In this document: positions 27,342 through 36,446 of the stretch, one piece after another
How the letters are laid out: each line of letters begins with the position of its first letter
Numbering within the stretch: the first letter of the stretch is position 1
Assembly: GCF_010548375.1 (NCBI RefSeq)
Contig: NZ_JAAGLY010000004.1
Coordinates: forward strand, 62,001-126,000
Direction: 5' to 3'
Length of the DNA: 64,000 bases
Origin: Streptomyces sp. SID13726
Lineage (GTDB): Bacteria; Actinomycetota; Actinomycetes; Streptomycetales; Streptomycetaceae
Notes under the pieces: generated by a model
Told to the model about the DNA's origin: nothing
Database searches by the model: none
Seen by the model: the letters and a program-made list of their open reading frames with translations, nothing else
Made by a program: the position numbers and the translations under genes

Positions 27342-28490
27342 TCAGGGCCGCCGCCCCCGGAACCGCCGCCGCTCGGCCGACGCCCCGGAAGTCGCGGTGT
27401 CCGCCAGCCGTACGACGGGGTCGTCGGCCCCCGCCCGCCCCGCGACGACCGGCCGCACGGCACGCTCGGCCTTGGCCCGGTACTGCGCGGCATCGGCGAG
27501 CCGGAAGAGCCGCCGGGCGGACCGCACGGGCCCGATCGCGTCCCCGGTCGAGGCGACCCCGCAGGCCACGCCCTCCCCCAGCTCCAACTCCCCGGCCCGA
27601 CGGCAGAGTTCATCGGCGGCCCGCACCACTTCATCGGCGGAGGGCCCGACGGCGAGCAGACAGAACTCGTCCCCACCGAGCCGCGCGGCGAGCGCCCCCG
27701 GCAGCATGGCCCCGCACAGCGAGAGCACCGACCCGAAACGTTCCAGCAGCCGATCCCCGACGGCATGCCCACAAGAGTCATTGACCTTCTTCAGCCCATT
27801 GAGATCACACACCACAAGGCTGACGACGACACCGTCCCGCTTGTGCCGCTCCACGGCCTCGTCCAGCCGCACATCGACGGCCCGACGGTTGGCGAGCCCG
27901 GTCAGCGCGTCGGTGAACGCCAGCCTCCGGGCCTCCTCCAACCGCTCCGCCTGAGCGATCCCGGCGGCGACGACAGCGGCCAGCACGGTGGCGAAGTCGG
28001 CGTCCTCCCTCCCGAACACCGCGGCACCGGCGGGCCGGGCGACATACAGCTCCCCCCAGGCCCGCCCGTTCAGCACGATCGGCGCGACGACACAACACCC
28101 ACGGCCCCGTCTGCGCAGCGCGGCCACCCGCTGGTGCACATACCCGGGCCTGCGCCCCGCGGCGGGCCCCTCCGCCGTCTCCACCCACGCGTTGGGCTCC
28201 CCGCCCCCGGCCCACCGCTCATGCAGAAACTCGGTGATCTCCGGAAACTGATGCACCGGATACGCCTCCCCCTCCGGAAACTCCTCCTCCCCCACCACCC
28301 GCTCCCCCACATTCACCAACACCCGCAACCGCCCCAGCTCCCGCTCCCACACCGACAACGCCGCGAAACTCCCACCGAGCGCCCGACAGGCCCCCACAGC
28401 AGCGGCCCGCCACGCCTCCCTGGAGCCGTGAGCGGCAGCCATGCCCTGAGCCAGCGCAACGACCGCGACCAGCCGAGTGTCCTCACCCAT
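27342..28490 (-). CDS. cdgE: GAF-GGDEF diguanylate cyclase
   Basis: A 382-residue protein with an N-terminal GAF-like sensor (about residues 10-190) and a C-terminal GGDEF domain: FTDALTGLANRRAV, VVCDLNGLKKVNDSCGHAVG and an intact active site RLGGDEFCLL. Intact motifs suggest synthesis of cyclic di-GMP, the main brake on Streptomyces development. From gene neighbourhood I equate it with SCO4931/CdgE of S. coelicolor; the symbol rests on that recollection. GTG 28493 and ATG 28490 are both possible starts. Its upstream region is entirely occupied by the large composite repeat. Confidence 0.88.
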   Translation of the reverse strand: MGEDTRLVAVVALAQGMAAAHGSREAWRAAAVGACRALGGSFAALSVWERELGRLRVLVNVGERVVGEEEFPEGEAYPVHQFPEITEFLHERWAGGGEPNAWVETAEGPAAGRRPGYVHQRVAALRRRGRGCCVVAPIVLNGRAWGELYVARPAGAAVFGREDADFATVLAAVVAAGIAQAERLEEARRLAFTDALTGLANRRAVDVRLDEAVERHKRDGVVVSLVVCDLNGLKKVNDSCGHAVGDRLLERFGSVLSLCGAMLPGALAARLGGDEFCLLAVGPSADEVVRAADELCRRAGELELGEGVACGVASTGDAIGPVRSARRLFRLADAAQYRAKAERAVRPVVAGRAGADDPVVRLADTATSGASAERRRFRGRRP

Positions 28491-28564
28491 CACTCCAGGC
28501 TAGGGAGGATTTGGGTGGGGGTCGGGGTGTGGATGGGACGTTCGGGTGAGTGGGGCGCGCCTAT

Positions 28565-28940
28565 GGGGGTGCCGGGTTCGGTTGTGGGGCGGCTGCGGGC
28601 GAGTGGGGGCTGGTCGCGCAGTTCCCCGCGCCCCTGACTAGTTGCAGCGGACCTGCACCACGACGGGCCGTTCGCCGCGTACGGCGCGCAGGGGACGGGG
28701 TGGGGGGTGTCCGCCCGCAGCGGCCGGCGTCCATAACCGAGCACAACTCAAGAGACCGAGCCGCCGGACCGAGGACGGATACCCCCCACCCCGGCCCCGA
28801 CCCACAACACACCCGCACGCGCTACACACGCCCCCACCGGACCGCAACGGGCCGCCGCAGGCATCCAGGGGCGCGGGGAACTGCGCAAAACGCCCGCCCC
28901 CACCGAACCCGCAGACGCAGACACGCACCCGACCGACAAC
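28565..28940. repeat. Composite inverted-repeat element, copy A (~376 bp)
   Basis: Closely matches 42871-43253. Outer arms: GCGCAGTTCCCCGCGCCCC (within 28608-28636) and its inverse (within 28866-28886). Inner arms: CGGGGTGGGGGGTGTCCGC (about 28697-28715) and an imperfect inverse in 28776-28796 (GACGGATACCCCCCACCCCG). The two halves could fold into a long imperfect hairpin. It fills the space between the GGDEF gene start and the enoyl-CoA hydratase stop and contains no convincing gene; the open frames within it are low-complexity. Confidence 0.85.
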
Positions 28941-28960
28941 CACCGCACCCGCACGCCATG

Positions 28961-29767
28961 TCACCGCCCCGGCCAAACAGCCGCCCGCCCCTCATTGAAC
29001 GCCGCCACCCCCTCCACCCGATCCCCCGAAAACGCCACAGCCCGCCACGCCGCGTCCTCCACCTCCAACCCCGCCCGCAGATCCAACCCCTGCCCCAACC
29101 GCAACGCCCGCTTCGCCGCCCGCAACCCCACGGGAGAGTTCGCCGCGATCCGAGACGCCAGTTCCAGCGCCGCAGACCGGTCCTCCCCCTCTCCCACCAG
29201 CTGATCCACCAGCCCCAACCCGTACGCCTCCTCCGCAGCGACCCGCCGCGCGGTGAAGATCAGCTCCGCGGCCCGAGCCGCCCCCACCCGCCGAGGCAGC
29301 AACTGCGTCCCCCCGCCCCCCGGAATCACCCCCACCGACACCTCGGGCAACCCCACCACGGCCGTACGGTCCGCCACGATCAGGTCGCACGACAGCGCCA
29401 GTTCGAACCCCCCACCCAGCGCGAACCCGTGCACGGCAGCGACCGTCGGCATGGGCAGCTCCAGCACCCCCGTGTACGCCCCCCGAGCCACCGGCCGCTG
29501 CCGCACCAACTCCGCGTCGCTGAAGGAGTTCCGCTCCTTCAGATCGGCCCCCACACAGAAGGCCCTCTCATGCGTGGAGGTGACCACAACCACCCGCACA
29601 CCCCCATCCGCCCCCAACGCGGAACAGGCAGCCCCGATGGACCGAGCCATCTCGGTGGAAACGGCGTTCATGGCCTTGGGCCGATCAAGAACCAGCTCGG
29701 CAACATGCCCCTCCCCGTCCCCATGCCGCCGCACCACCACGAACTCCCCGAACCGCTCCTCACCCAT
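28961..29767 (-). CDS. Enoyl-CoA hydratase/isomerase family protein
   Basis: A 268-residue crotonase-fold protein: oxyanion-hole regions HERAFCVGADLKER and HGFALGGGFELALSCD, then VGVIPGGGGTQLLPRRVG with the Glu-region residue of hydratases replaced by Gly, and the C-terminal EGVAAFNEGRAAVWPGR seen in hydratases of this length. ATG 29767 follows GGGAGG at 5 nt. It probably acts on short-chain enoyl-CoA in fatty or branched-chain acid breakdown; the exact substrate cannot be read from sequence. Divergent from the Pro/Thr-rich exported protein gene. Confidence 0.88.
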   Translation of the reverse strand: MGEERFGEFVVVRRHGDGEGHVAELVLDRPKAMNAVSTEMARSIGAACSALGADGGVRVVVVTSTHERAFCVGADLKERNSFSDAELVRQRPVARGAYTGVLELPMPTVAAVHGFALGGGFELALSCDLIVADRTAVVGLPEVSVGVIPGGGGTQLLPRRVGAARAAELIFTARRVAAEEAYGLGLVDQLVGEGEDRSAALELASRIAANSPVGLRAAKRALRLGQGLDLRAGLEVEDAAWRAVAFSGDRVEGVAAFNEGRAAVWPGR

Positions 29768-29779
29768 GACACCCTCCCG

Positions 29780-29795
29780 GTTAACGCGGGTTAAC
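29780..29795. promoter_or_regulatory. GTTAAC-N4-GTTAAC candidate operator
   Basis: Two perfect GTTAAC hexamers separated by GCGG, each itself palindromic, lie 12 bp before the enoyl-CoA hydratase start. A/T-rich symmetric sites stand out in this GC-rich DNA and may bind a repressor over the 5' untranslated region. No regulator can be named. Confidence 0.4.
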
Positions 29796-29973
29796 AGAAC
29801 CGACGGCCCGATCATCGCAGCCCCGCCCCCACCGCGAAAGGTTCCCTCCCCACCCCCCGACACCCCGTTCGAGTGACATCCCGCCCAACTCCGACCCGAC
29901 CCCTCACAGCAGCGCATAACGTGCGCCCCGCCACGGCGCACAGGGGGCGCGGGCACCCAGGGGAGGATTCGGG

Positions 29974-30642
29974 ATGACGACGGCGACGACCACGATGACG
30001 CAAGCGGCAGCGGCAACCGCAGGGATCACGGAGACCGGCGGCCCCCGGCTCTTCGCCCCCCGAACCCCCCGAGGGCGTCACCGCAAGCCCCGCCCCCGCA
30101 AGGTCATGCTCGCCGCGGGCGGCCTGGCCCTCGCCGCCGGCGCCCTGAGCCTCGTACGCCTGACCCCCGACACAGGAGTGGGCGGCTTCGGCACCACGGA
30201 AGCGGACCCCCAACAGGACCCGTCAACGGACTACGGCACAGGCACAGGCACGGGAACGGGCCCGGAACGCGCAACAAACGCCGCAGCAACCCTCAAGGCG
30301 GCCCCCACACCCGCCCCCTCCACAACCACCCCCATGGGCGGAGTCTCATCAACCCCCACCACCCCGACCACCGCCGCCCTCCCCCCAACCGGTTCAGCGA
30401 CGGCATTCCCCCTGGAAGCACTCCCCACAACGATCCCCCAGGCCCCGAACACCCCACCCCCCACAGCCACCACGACAACCCCCACCCCCCACCCCCCGAC
30501 GACAACCACCGCACCCCACCCACAACCGGCCCCGACGACACAGCCCCCGGCCCCCACACAACCCGCGCACCCCGCGCAACCCACAACCGACCCCGGCCTC
30601 TGCGTCCCGATCATCGGCCTCTGCGTACAACAGCGCAGCTAG
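29974..30642 (+). CDS. Exported Pro/Thr-rich protein
   Basis: A 222-residue protein: a cytoplasmic, arginine-rich N-terminus (TPRGRHRKPRPRK), one transmembrane helix (VMLAAGGLALAAGALSL, about residues 44-60), a GT repeat and a long T/P-rich disordered stretch. It ends in CVPIIGLCV, two cysteines that could form a disulfide. ATG 29974 follows GGGGAGG at 8 nt. Probably a wall-spanning membrane-anchored protein; function unknown. The low-complexity composition weakens any homology claim. Confidence 0.65.
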   Translation: MTTATTTMTQAAAATAGITETGGPRLFAPRTPRGRHRKPRPRKVMLAAGGLALAAGALSLVRLTPDTGVGGFGTTEADPQQDPSTDYGTGTGTGTGPERATNAAATLKAAPTPAPSTTTPMGGVSSTPTTPTTAALPPTGSATAFPLEALPTTIPQAPNTPPPTATTTTPTPHPPTTTTAPHPQPAPTTQPPAPTQPAHPAQPTTDPGLCVPIIGLCVQQRS

Positions 30643-30679
30643 GCCACCCCACCCCCTGCAACCGGAACCGCAACCGCAA

Positions 30680-31813
30680 CTACAACGCCACCCCATCCCG
30701 CCGAGTGAGCAACCAGGGCTCCACAACCCCCAACCCCCGCACCGGCCGCTGCCACATCGGCTGCAACGCGAACCGGTACACCGGCGGCTCCTCCCCCTCC
30801 TTCTCCGTCGCGGCCGCCGCCTCCGCCGCCTCCGCCTCGGAGGCCGGCGCCTCGCCCGAGCGGATCAGCTCCTCCGCGAAGGCGCTGTCGACGAGCACGG
30901 CGTCCCGGGGAGCTATCGAGGTCAGCCGGGAGGCGAGGTTCACGGTCGTACCGAAGACATCACCCATACGGGTGGTCACCGTGCCGAACGCGATGCCGAC
31001 CCGCAGCTCGGGCATGGTCTCGTCGTTCGCCATGGTCTCGATCAGCCGCAGCGCGATCTCCGCGGCGACACCGGGGTCGTCGGCGCTGTAGAGCACCTCG
31101 TCGCCGAGGGTCTTGACGAGCCGCCCGCCGCGCGCGGCGACGAGGTCGGCGGCGGTGGTCTCGAAGGCCTCGACGAGCTCGCCGAGCTCCTCCTCCTCCA
31201 TCCGGCGGGTCAGCCGCGTGAACCCGACGAGGTCCGCGAAGCCGACGCACAGCCGCCGGTCGACCATCTCCTCGTCGTCGGCGGCCTGCACGACCCGGCC
31301 GGTCGCGGCGGCGAGCTGGCGGCGCCAGACGTAGACGAGGAACTCCTCCAGCTCCGGCAGCAGCAGCTCGATGAGGGGATACGTCACCTCGGTGCGCGTC
31401 ATGCCGGGTTCCGGGGGCTCGGTCAGGCCCTCAAGGAAGGAGTCGATCTGCCACTCGGCGAGCCGGGCGGTGGTCTGCCCGGTGGACCGGGCCACCTGTA
31501 CGGCCATCGCCTCGCTGAGCAGCCCCGCCTCCACGAGACCCGCGAGCCGCCGCAGCGCGAGCACGTCGGCCTCGGTCAGCGCCTTGGCCTGCCCGATGTC
31601 GGCGAAGCCCATGGCCCGCCAGAAGCGGGAGGCCAGCTCCATGGAGACACCGGCGCTGCGGGCGGCCTGAAAAGGGGTGTAGCGCCGCTCGGCACCGAGG
31701 ATGAGCCCTTCGAGGCGCAGGGCGAGCGGGTTCTCACCGGGATCGGCGGACGGCGGATCGAACCGGCCGTCCGCGTCCGCGCCCGCACCGGAGCCCGTGT
31801 CGTCGACGGTCAC
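30680..31813 (-). CDS. cya: Class III adenylate cyclase
   Basis: A 377-residue cytosolic enzyme. The N-terminal ~180 residues (RRYTPFQAARSAGVSMELAS and following) form a helical regulatory part. The catalytic domain follows: metal-binding Asp in FADLVGFTRLTRRMEEEEL, second Asp in GRLVKTLGDEVLYSADDP, then GIAFGTVTTRMGDVFGTTVN with NLASRLTSIA. The layout matches Streptomyces Cya, the cAMP source needed for spore germination in S. coelicolor. GTG 31813 is the start. It lies back to back with birA on the same strand, 126 bp apart. Confidence 0.92.
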   Translation of the reverse strand: MTVDDTGSGAGADADGRFDPPSADPGENPLALRLEGLILGAERRYTPFQAARSAGVSMELASRFWRAMGFADIGQAKALTEADVLALRRLAGLVEAGLLSEAMAVQVARSTGQTTARLAEWQIDSFLEGLTEPPEPGMTRTEVTYPLIELLLPELEEFLVYVWRRQLAAATGRVVQAADDEEMVDRRLCVGFADLVGFTRLTRRMEEEELGELVEAFETTAADLVAARGGRLVKTLGDEVLYSADDPGVAAEIALRLIETMANDETMPELRVGIAFGTVTTRMGDVFGTTVNLASRLTSIAPRDAVLVDSAFAEELIRSGEAPASEAEAAEAAAATEKEGEEPPVYRFALQPMWQRPVRGLGVVEPWLLTRRDGVAL

Positions 31814-31939
31814 GCCTGCTGCCCTTCCGATCTGTCACGGTCAGGTATCGACCGGCCTCAACTGTACGGCAGGTGTGCGCCAGCTCACTCCGTGGGAGCC
31901 GCAATTCGCCACGGCCCCGCACCACCGGGCGGCGCGGGG

Positions 31940-32803
31940 TCACACCGGTCGCAGGTGGACGATGTCTCCCGCTCCCACCGGCTCCTGTACGCCCTCCTTC
32001 GTCGCGATCACCAGGCGGCCGTCCCCGTCCACACCCACCGCCTCGCCGACCAGCGACCGGTCGCCGGGCAGCTCGGCCCGTACGGTACGACCCAGCGTCG
32101 CGCACCCCGCCGCATACGTCTCCTGCAACCCGCTCACCGTCGGATCGCCGGCCGCGGCCCGCCAGCGGTCGTACCACTCCTCGAGGGACCGGAGCACGGC
32201 CCGCAACAGGGGGTCACGGTCGGTGCTCACCGCGCCCGCCAGCATCAGCGACCCGGCGCCGGGCACCGGAAGCTCCTCCTCGCGCAGGGTGACGTTGATG
32301 CCGACGCCCACGAGGACGCCGTCCTCGCCGGCCCGCTCGGCGAGGATGCCGCCGGCCTTGCGCTCCTCGTCGCCGACGGTCACCAGGAGGTCGTTGGGCC
32401 ACTTGAGGGCCGTGTCCACGCCGGCCGCGCGCGACAGCCCGGTGGCCACCGCGACGCCGGTGAGCAGCGGCAGCCAGCCCCAGCGGGCCACGGGGACCTC
32501 GGCGGGGGTCAGCAGGACCGAGAAGAAGAGGCCGGACCTCGGCGGCGCGGTCCACTGGCGGTCCAGGCGGCCCCGGCCCGCGGTCTGCTCCTCGGCGACG
32601 AGGACCGCGCCCTCGGCGGCCTTGCCCGCGGTGGCGCGGGCGACCAGGTCGGAGTTGGTGGAGCCGGTACTGGGCACCACCTCGACCCCGGACCACAGCC
32701 CGCCCTCCCGCACCAGCCCGCGGCGCAGCGCGGCGGTGTTGAGGGGCGGCCGGTCCAGGTCCGACCAACGGCTGTTGTCTCCTGAAACATCTCGCGGCGT
32801 CAT
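31940..32803 (-). CDS. birA: Biotin-protein ligase
   Basis: A 287-residue enzyme that activates biotin with ATP and attaches it to carboxylase lysines. Motifs: PSTGSTNSDL, GRGRLDRQW (biotinyl-AMP loop), LKWPNDLLV, KAGGILAE and the small C-terminal SH3-like domain (GEAVGVDGDGRLVIATKEGV). No N-terminal helix-turn-helix, so it is a mono-functional ligase and not a repressor. Start ATG 32803. It is divergent from pccB and near accA2, whose product carries the EAMKM biotin site, so substrate and enzyme are encoded together. Confidence 0.94.
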   Translation of the reverse strand: MTPRDVSGDNSRWSDLDRPPLNTAALRRGLVREGGLWSGVEVVPSTGSTNSDLVARATAGKAAEGAVLVAEEQTAGRGRLDRQWTAPPRSGLFFSVLLTPAEVPVARWGWLPLLTGVAVATGLSRAAGVDTALKWPNDLLVTVGDEERKAGGILAERAGEDGVLVGVGINVTLREEELPVPGAGSLMLAGAVSTDRDPLLRAVLRSLEEWYDRWRAAAGDPTVSGLQETYAAGCATLGRTVRAELPGDRSLVGEAVGVDGDGRLVIATKEGVQEPVGAGDIVHLRPV

Positions 32804-32914
32804 GCAAGCCACCCTAGGTGTGTGAAACGCCGCACTGCTGATTCGTAGGGGCCCCACTACTCTACGGATGAGTAACCGTCCCCCCTTTTGAGCAGGCAGG
32901 GAGCCGCGATCCCG

Positions 32915-34510
32915 ATGTCCGAGCCGGAAGCGACCGACATTCACACCACCGCGGGCAAGCTCGCGGATCTCCAGCGTCGTATTGACGAGGCGACGCACGC
33001 CGGCTCCGCACGCGCCGTCGAGAAGCAGCACGCCAAGGGCAAGCTGACGGCCCGTGAGCGCATCGAACTCCTCCTGGACGAGGGCTCGTTCGTGGAGCTG
33101 GACGAGTTCGCCCGGCACCGCTCGACCAACTTCGGCCTGGAGAACAACCGCCCGTACGGCGACGGCGTCGTCACCGGGTACGGCACGGTCGACGGCCGCC
33201 CGATCGCCGTGTTCTCCCAGGACTTCACGGTCTTCGGCGGCGCCCTGGGCGAGGTCTACGGCCAGAAGATCGTCAAGGTGATGGACTTCGCGCTGAAGAC
33301 CGGCTGCCCGGTCATCGGCATCAACGACTCCGGCGGCGCCCGTATCCAGGAAGGCGTGGCCTCCCTCGGGGCGTACGGCGAGATCTTCCGCCGCAACACC
33401 CACGCGAGCGGTGTCATCCCGCAGATCAGCCTGGTCGTCGGCCCGTGCGCGGGCGGCGCGGTCTACTCCCCGGCGATCACCGACTTCACGGTCATGGTCG
33501 ACCAGACCTCGCACATGTTCATCACCGGCCCGGACGTCATCAAGACGGTCACCGGCGAGGACGTCGGCTTCGAGGAACTGGGCGGCGCCCGCACCCACAA
33601 CGCGGTGTCCGGCGTGGCCCATCACATGGCCGGGGACGAGAAGGACGCCATCGAGTACGTCAAGCAGCTGCTGTCGTACCTGCCGTCCAACAACCTCTCC
33701 GAGCCGCCGGTCTTCCCGGAGGAGGCGGACCTCGCCCTCACCGACGAGGACCGCGAGCTGGACACGCTGGTCCCCGACAGCGCGAACCAGCCGTACGACA
33801 TGCACACGGTGATCGAACACGTCCTGGACGACGCCGAGTTCTTCGAGACGCAGCCGCTGTACGCGCCCAACATCCTCACCGGGTACGGCCGGGTGGAGGG
33901 CCGCCCGGTCGGCATCGTCGCCAACCAGCCGATGCAGTTCGCGGGTTGCCTCGACATCACCGCGTCCGAGAAGGCGGCCCGCTTCGTCCGCACCTGCGAC
34001 GCCTTCAACATCCCGGTGCTCACCTTCGTGGACGTGCCGGGCTTCCTCCCGGGCGTCGACCAGGAGCACGACGGCATCATCCGCAGGGGCGCCAAGCTGA
34101 TCTACGCCTACGCGGAGGCGACGGTCCCGCTGATCACGGTGATCACCCGCAAGGCCTTCGGCGGCGCGTACGACGTCATGGGCTCCAAGCACCTCGGCGC
34201 GGACATCAACCTCGCCTGGCCCACCGCCCAGATCGCCGTGATGGGCGCCCAGGGCGCGGTCAACATCCTGCACCGCCGCACGATCGCGGAGGCCGAGGCC
34301 AACGGGGAGGACCTGGAGGCCGTCCGCGCCCGTCTGATCCAGGAGTACGAGGACACCCTCCTCAACCCCTACATCGCGGCCGAACGCGGCTACGTCGACT
34401 CCGTGATCATGCCGTCGGACACCCGCCGCCACGTGGTCCGGGGCCTGCGCCAACTCCGCACCAAGCGCGAGTCCCTGCCCCCCAAGAAGCACGGCAACAT
34501 CCCCCTCTGA
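32915..34510 (+). CDS. pccB: Propionyl/acyl-CoA carboxylase beta subunit
   Basis: A 531-residue carboxyltransferase that moves CO2 from carboxybiotin to propionyl-CoA (and related acyl-CoA), giving (methyl)malonyl-CoA for polyketide and fatty-acid synthesis. Visible blocks: [52 protein letters not shown] (oxyanion loop) and second half [15 protein letters not shown]. Start ATG 32915 ([16 protein letters not shown]) fits the known S. coelicolor PccB N-terminus; GGGAG precedes it. It works with AccA2-type alpha subunit and the epsilon subunit encoded 9 bp downstream. Confidence 0.95.
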   Translation: MSEPEATDIHTTAGKLADLQRRIDEATHAGSARAVEKQHAKGKLTARERIELLLDEGSFVELDEFARHRSTNFGLENNRPYGDGVVTGYGTVDGRPIAVFSQDFTVFGGALGEVYGQKIVKVMDFALKTGCPVIGINDSGGARIQEGVASLGAYGEIFRRNTHASGVIPQISLVVGPCAGGAVYSPAITDFTVMVDQTSHMFITGPDVIKTVTGEDVGFEELGGARTHNAVSGVAHHMAGDEKDAIEYVKQLLSYLPSNNLSEPPVFPEEADLALTDEDRELDTLVPDSANQPYDMHTVIEHVLDDAEFFETQPLYAPNILTGYGRVEGRPVGIVANQPMQFAGCLDITASEKAARFVRTCDAFNIPVLTFVDVPGFLPGVDQEHDGIIRRGAKLIYAYAEATVPLITVITRKAFGGAYDVMGSKHLGADINLAWPTAQIAVMGAQGAVNILHRRTIAEAEANGEDLEAVRARLIQEYEDTLLNPYIAAERGYVDSVIMPSDTRRHVVRGLRQLRTKRESLPPKKHGNIPL

Positions 34511-34519
34511 GGAGGCGTT

Positions 34520-34726
34520 GTGAACATCAAGGTCGTACGGGGCAACCCCACCCCGGAGGAACTGGCCGCCGCCCTGGCGGTGGTCCGAGCCCGCGCCGCG
34601 ACGGCATCGGAGCCGTCCGGCGCGGAACAGCCGAAGGACGCGTGGAACGACCCGTCGAGGATCGCCGCCCACCGCCTCCCCCAGCCTGGCCCGACGTCCT
34701 GGGCACGTTCCTACTGGCCCGGGTGA
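34520..34726 (+). CDS. pccE: Acyl-CoA carboxylase epsilon subunit
   Basis: A 68-residue protein with the epsilon-subunit pattern: IKVVRGNPTPEELAAALAVV at the N-terminus and a tryptophan-rich C-terminus (DAWNDPSR, SWARSYWPG). GTG 34520 is preceded by AGGAGG. It follows pccB in the same operon. In characterised actinobacterial complexes the epsilon subunit stabilises and stimulates the carboxylase holoenzyme. Confidence 0.92.
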   Translation: MNIKVVRGNPTPEELAAALAVVRARAATASEPSGAEQPKDAWNDPSRIAAHRLPQPGPTSWARSYWPG

Positions 34727-34732
34727 GGCTCC

Positions 34733-34758
34733 CCGGGGGCGCGGAACCGCGCCCCCGG
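34733..34758 (+). terminator. Terminator after pccB-pccE
   Basis: CCGGGGGCGCGG pairs perfectly with CCGCGCCCCCGG around an AA loop. It lies 6 bp after the pccE stop. Confidence 0.85.
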
Positions 34759-34829
34759 CCACAACTCAGGGCGCCATTTGAGTACCCGTACTCAGGCGCC
34801 CCGCGACGGCCGAGCCGCACGCTGGTGAC

Positions 34830-34958
34830 ATGTTGTGGTCCGACCCCGAGAACGAACCGCCGAAGGAACTGCGCGACATGCAGGAGATGCTTCGGCGGCT
34901 GGGCATCTTCATGGCCCTGGCCATGGTGCTCGCGATGATTGTGGTCGGACTACGCTGA
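34830..34958 (+). CDS. mmpB: Small membrane protein, MmpB-like (42 aa)
   Basis: A 42-residue protein: [20 protein letters not shown], then a single hydrophobic helix ([17 protein letters not shown]) and a terminal Arg. Reading frame, composition and position between pccE and maf are those of a highly conserved Streptomyces small membrane protein that I recall under the name MmpB (morphogenic membrane protein); the name is from memory. The stop lies 5 nt before the Maf start. Confidence 0.75.
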   Translation: MLWSDPENEPPKELRDMQEMLRRLGIFMALAMVLAMIVVGLR

Positions 34959-34962
34959 CCGC

Positions 34963-35583
34963 ATGACCGATCAGCCGCGCCGCCGCCTCATCCTCGCCTC
35001 CCAGTCCCCCGCCCGGCTGAACCTCCTGCGCCAGGCGGGCCTGGCCCCCGAGGTCATCGTCAGCGGGGTCGACGAGGACGCCGTCACCGCCCCCACCCCC
35101 GCCGAACTGGCCCTCGCCCTCGCGGAGGCCAAGGCATCAGTGGTCGCCGCGCTGCCGCAGGCGGCCCCCGCCCTGGTGATCGGCTGCGACTCGGTCCTCG
35201 ACCTGGACGGCCAGGCGCTCGGCAAGCCCGCCGACGCCGAGGAGGCGACGGCCCGCTGGAAGGCCATGCGCGGACGCGCGGGGACGCTCCAGACCGGCCA
35301 CTGCGTCTACGACACCACGAGCGGCCGGTATGTCTCCGGCGTCGCCTCGACGGTCGTGCGCTTCGGCGAGCCGACCGACGCGGAGATCGCCGCGTACGTC
35401 GCCTCCGGTGAACCCCTCTACGTCGCCGGGGCGTTCACCCTGGACGGCCGTTCCGCCCCGTTCATCGAGGGCATCGACGGCGACCACGGCAATGTGATCG
35501 GCCTCAGCCTGCCCCTGCTGCGCCGGCTGCTGGCCGAACTCGGCGTCGGCATCACGGAGTTGTGGGCGCCGGCGGAGGCGTGA
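34963..35583 (+). CDS. Maf-like nucleotide pyrophosphatase
   Basis: A 206-residue Maf/HAM1-fold protein: [18 protein letters not shown] (substrate loop), [18 protein letters not shown] (catalytic Asp region) and [19 protein letters not shown]. It hydrolyses modified or non-canonical dNTP/UTP to monophosphates in characterised relatives and contributes to septation control. The ATG 34963 has no Shine-Dalgarno sequence but TACGCT ends 6 nt upstream, so leaderless translation is likely. Its 3' end overlaps the convergent membrane-protein gene by 32 bp. Confidence 0.92.
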   Translation: MTDQPRRRLILASQSPARLNLLRQAGLAPEVIVSGVDEDAVTAPTPAELALALAEAKASVVAALPQAAPALVIGCDSVLDLDGQALGKPADAEEATARWKAMRGRAGTLQTGHCVYDTTSGRYVSGVASTVVRFGEPTDAEIAAYVASGEPLYVAGAFTLDGRSAPFIEGIDGDHGNVIGLSLPLLRRLLAELGVGITELWAPAEA

Positions 35584-36082
35584 GCGGCGAACCGCCGTTG
35601 CCCTGGGGCTCCTTCGGCCGCTCGGAGTCCGCGGGCTCCTCGGGTCCTTCCGGGCCCCCGGTGTCCCGCGGTCCCGCCGCGGCCGGACCGCGCGGGCTGT
35701 CGTAGCTGACCAGCAGCACCACGAGCAGCGCGAGCATCACCATCATGAAGAGGAACTGGCCCCGGCCGATCAACGACCAGGCGACCGCGCCCAGCAGGCC
35801 GTGCACCACGGCCGCGCTGATCAGCAGGACCCGGCCGAGCCCGGCGGGCTGCCGGTCGCGTATCGCCACCAGCAGGGCGACCAGCGCGCACAGCGCGAAG
35901 TAGAGGCCGAAGACGATCCCGCCGATCTTCGAGCCCAGCGACATCGCGTCCGGGTCCAGACCGGCCAGGGACATGTTCTGCGCGTCGACGAGGTTGCCCA
36001 GCACCCAGTTCAGCAGCGCCACTCCGAGCGCCTCGACGAAGAGCACGACCGCCACGATCCACGCCACCGGTCTGCGCACCAC
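35552..36082 (-). CDS. Four-helix membrane protein of unknown function
   Basis: About 176 residues with four hydrophobic segments ([76 protein letters not shown]) and a hydrophilic P/G/E-rich tail. I chose GTG 36082, after GGTGGGGA, but the frame stays open further upstream and the start is uncertain. It overlaps maf tail to tail. No known function. Confidence 0.7.
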   Translation of the reverse strand: MVRRPVAWIVAVVLFVEALGVALLNWVLGNLVDAQNMSLAGLDPDAMSLGSKIGGIVFGLYFALCALVALLVAIRDRQPAGLGRVLLISAAVVHGLLGAVAWSLIGRGQFLFMMVMLALLVVLLVSYDSPRGPAAAGPRDTGGPEGPEEPADSERPKEPQGNGGSPLTPPPAPTTP

Positions 36083-36446
36083 CGGTCCCCACCCACTCTC
36101 GAGCCGCGCCCTTGTTACCCGAAGTACCTTCAATACGACTCGAACGCTACTAACGGGTAAACCGCGGGACAAGGGTTCGGCCGGAGGCAAAGAATCGTTG
36201 GGCCATTCGTAGGGACTCCACAAAGAAACGGAGTGGTCCGCAGCACGCTCTCACAGAGACCTTGACCACAGAGGAGGGCTAGGGTTTTCGGGAGGAGTCC
36301 TGCGTACCGAGGTGCGACAAGGGATTTCGCGGGTCGAGCGAGCCTCGTATCACGCTCCGTGTGGGCAAGCTCACCACAGGGGACGGGTCGATGAGTCGTG
36401 TCGGCTGTCCCTAAACTCGGCTTGTTTCAAGGAGGGAGCCTCAATC
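36083..36446. promoter_or_regulatory. Upstream region of accA2
   Basis: A 364-bp stretch between the membrane-protein gene and accA2. It contains no convincing gene. TTGACC at 36262 and TAGGGT at 36280 are visible but only 12 bp apart, so they do not form a standard promoter. The last part before accA2 carries a strong AAGGAGGGAG ribosome-binding site. Confidence 0.4.

Noticed and set aside
28500..28960. Several 80-140-codon frames within the composite repeat
   Set aside because: They are P/R/G-rich, mirror each other because of the inverted arms, and lack ribosome-binding sites or family motifs.
36262..36285. Promoter for accA2 from TTGACC and TAGGGT
   Set aside because: The hexamers are only 12 bp apart, too short for a standard sigma-70-type promoter, and lie over 150 bp from the start codon.
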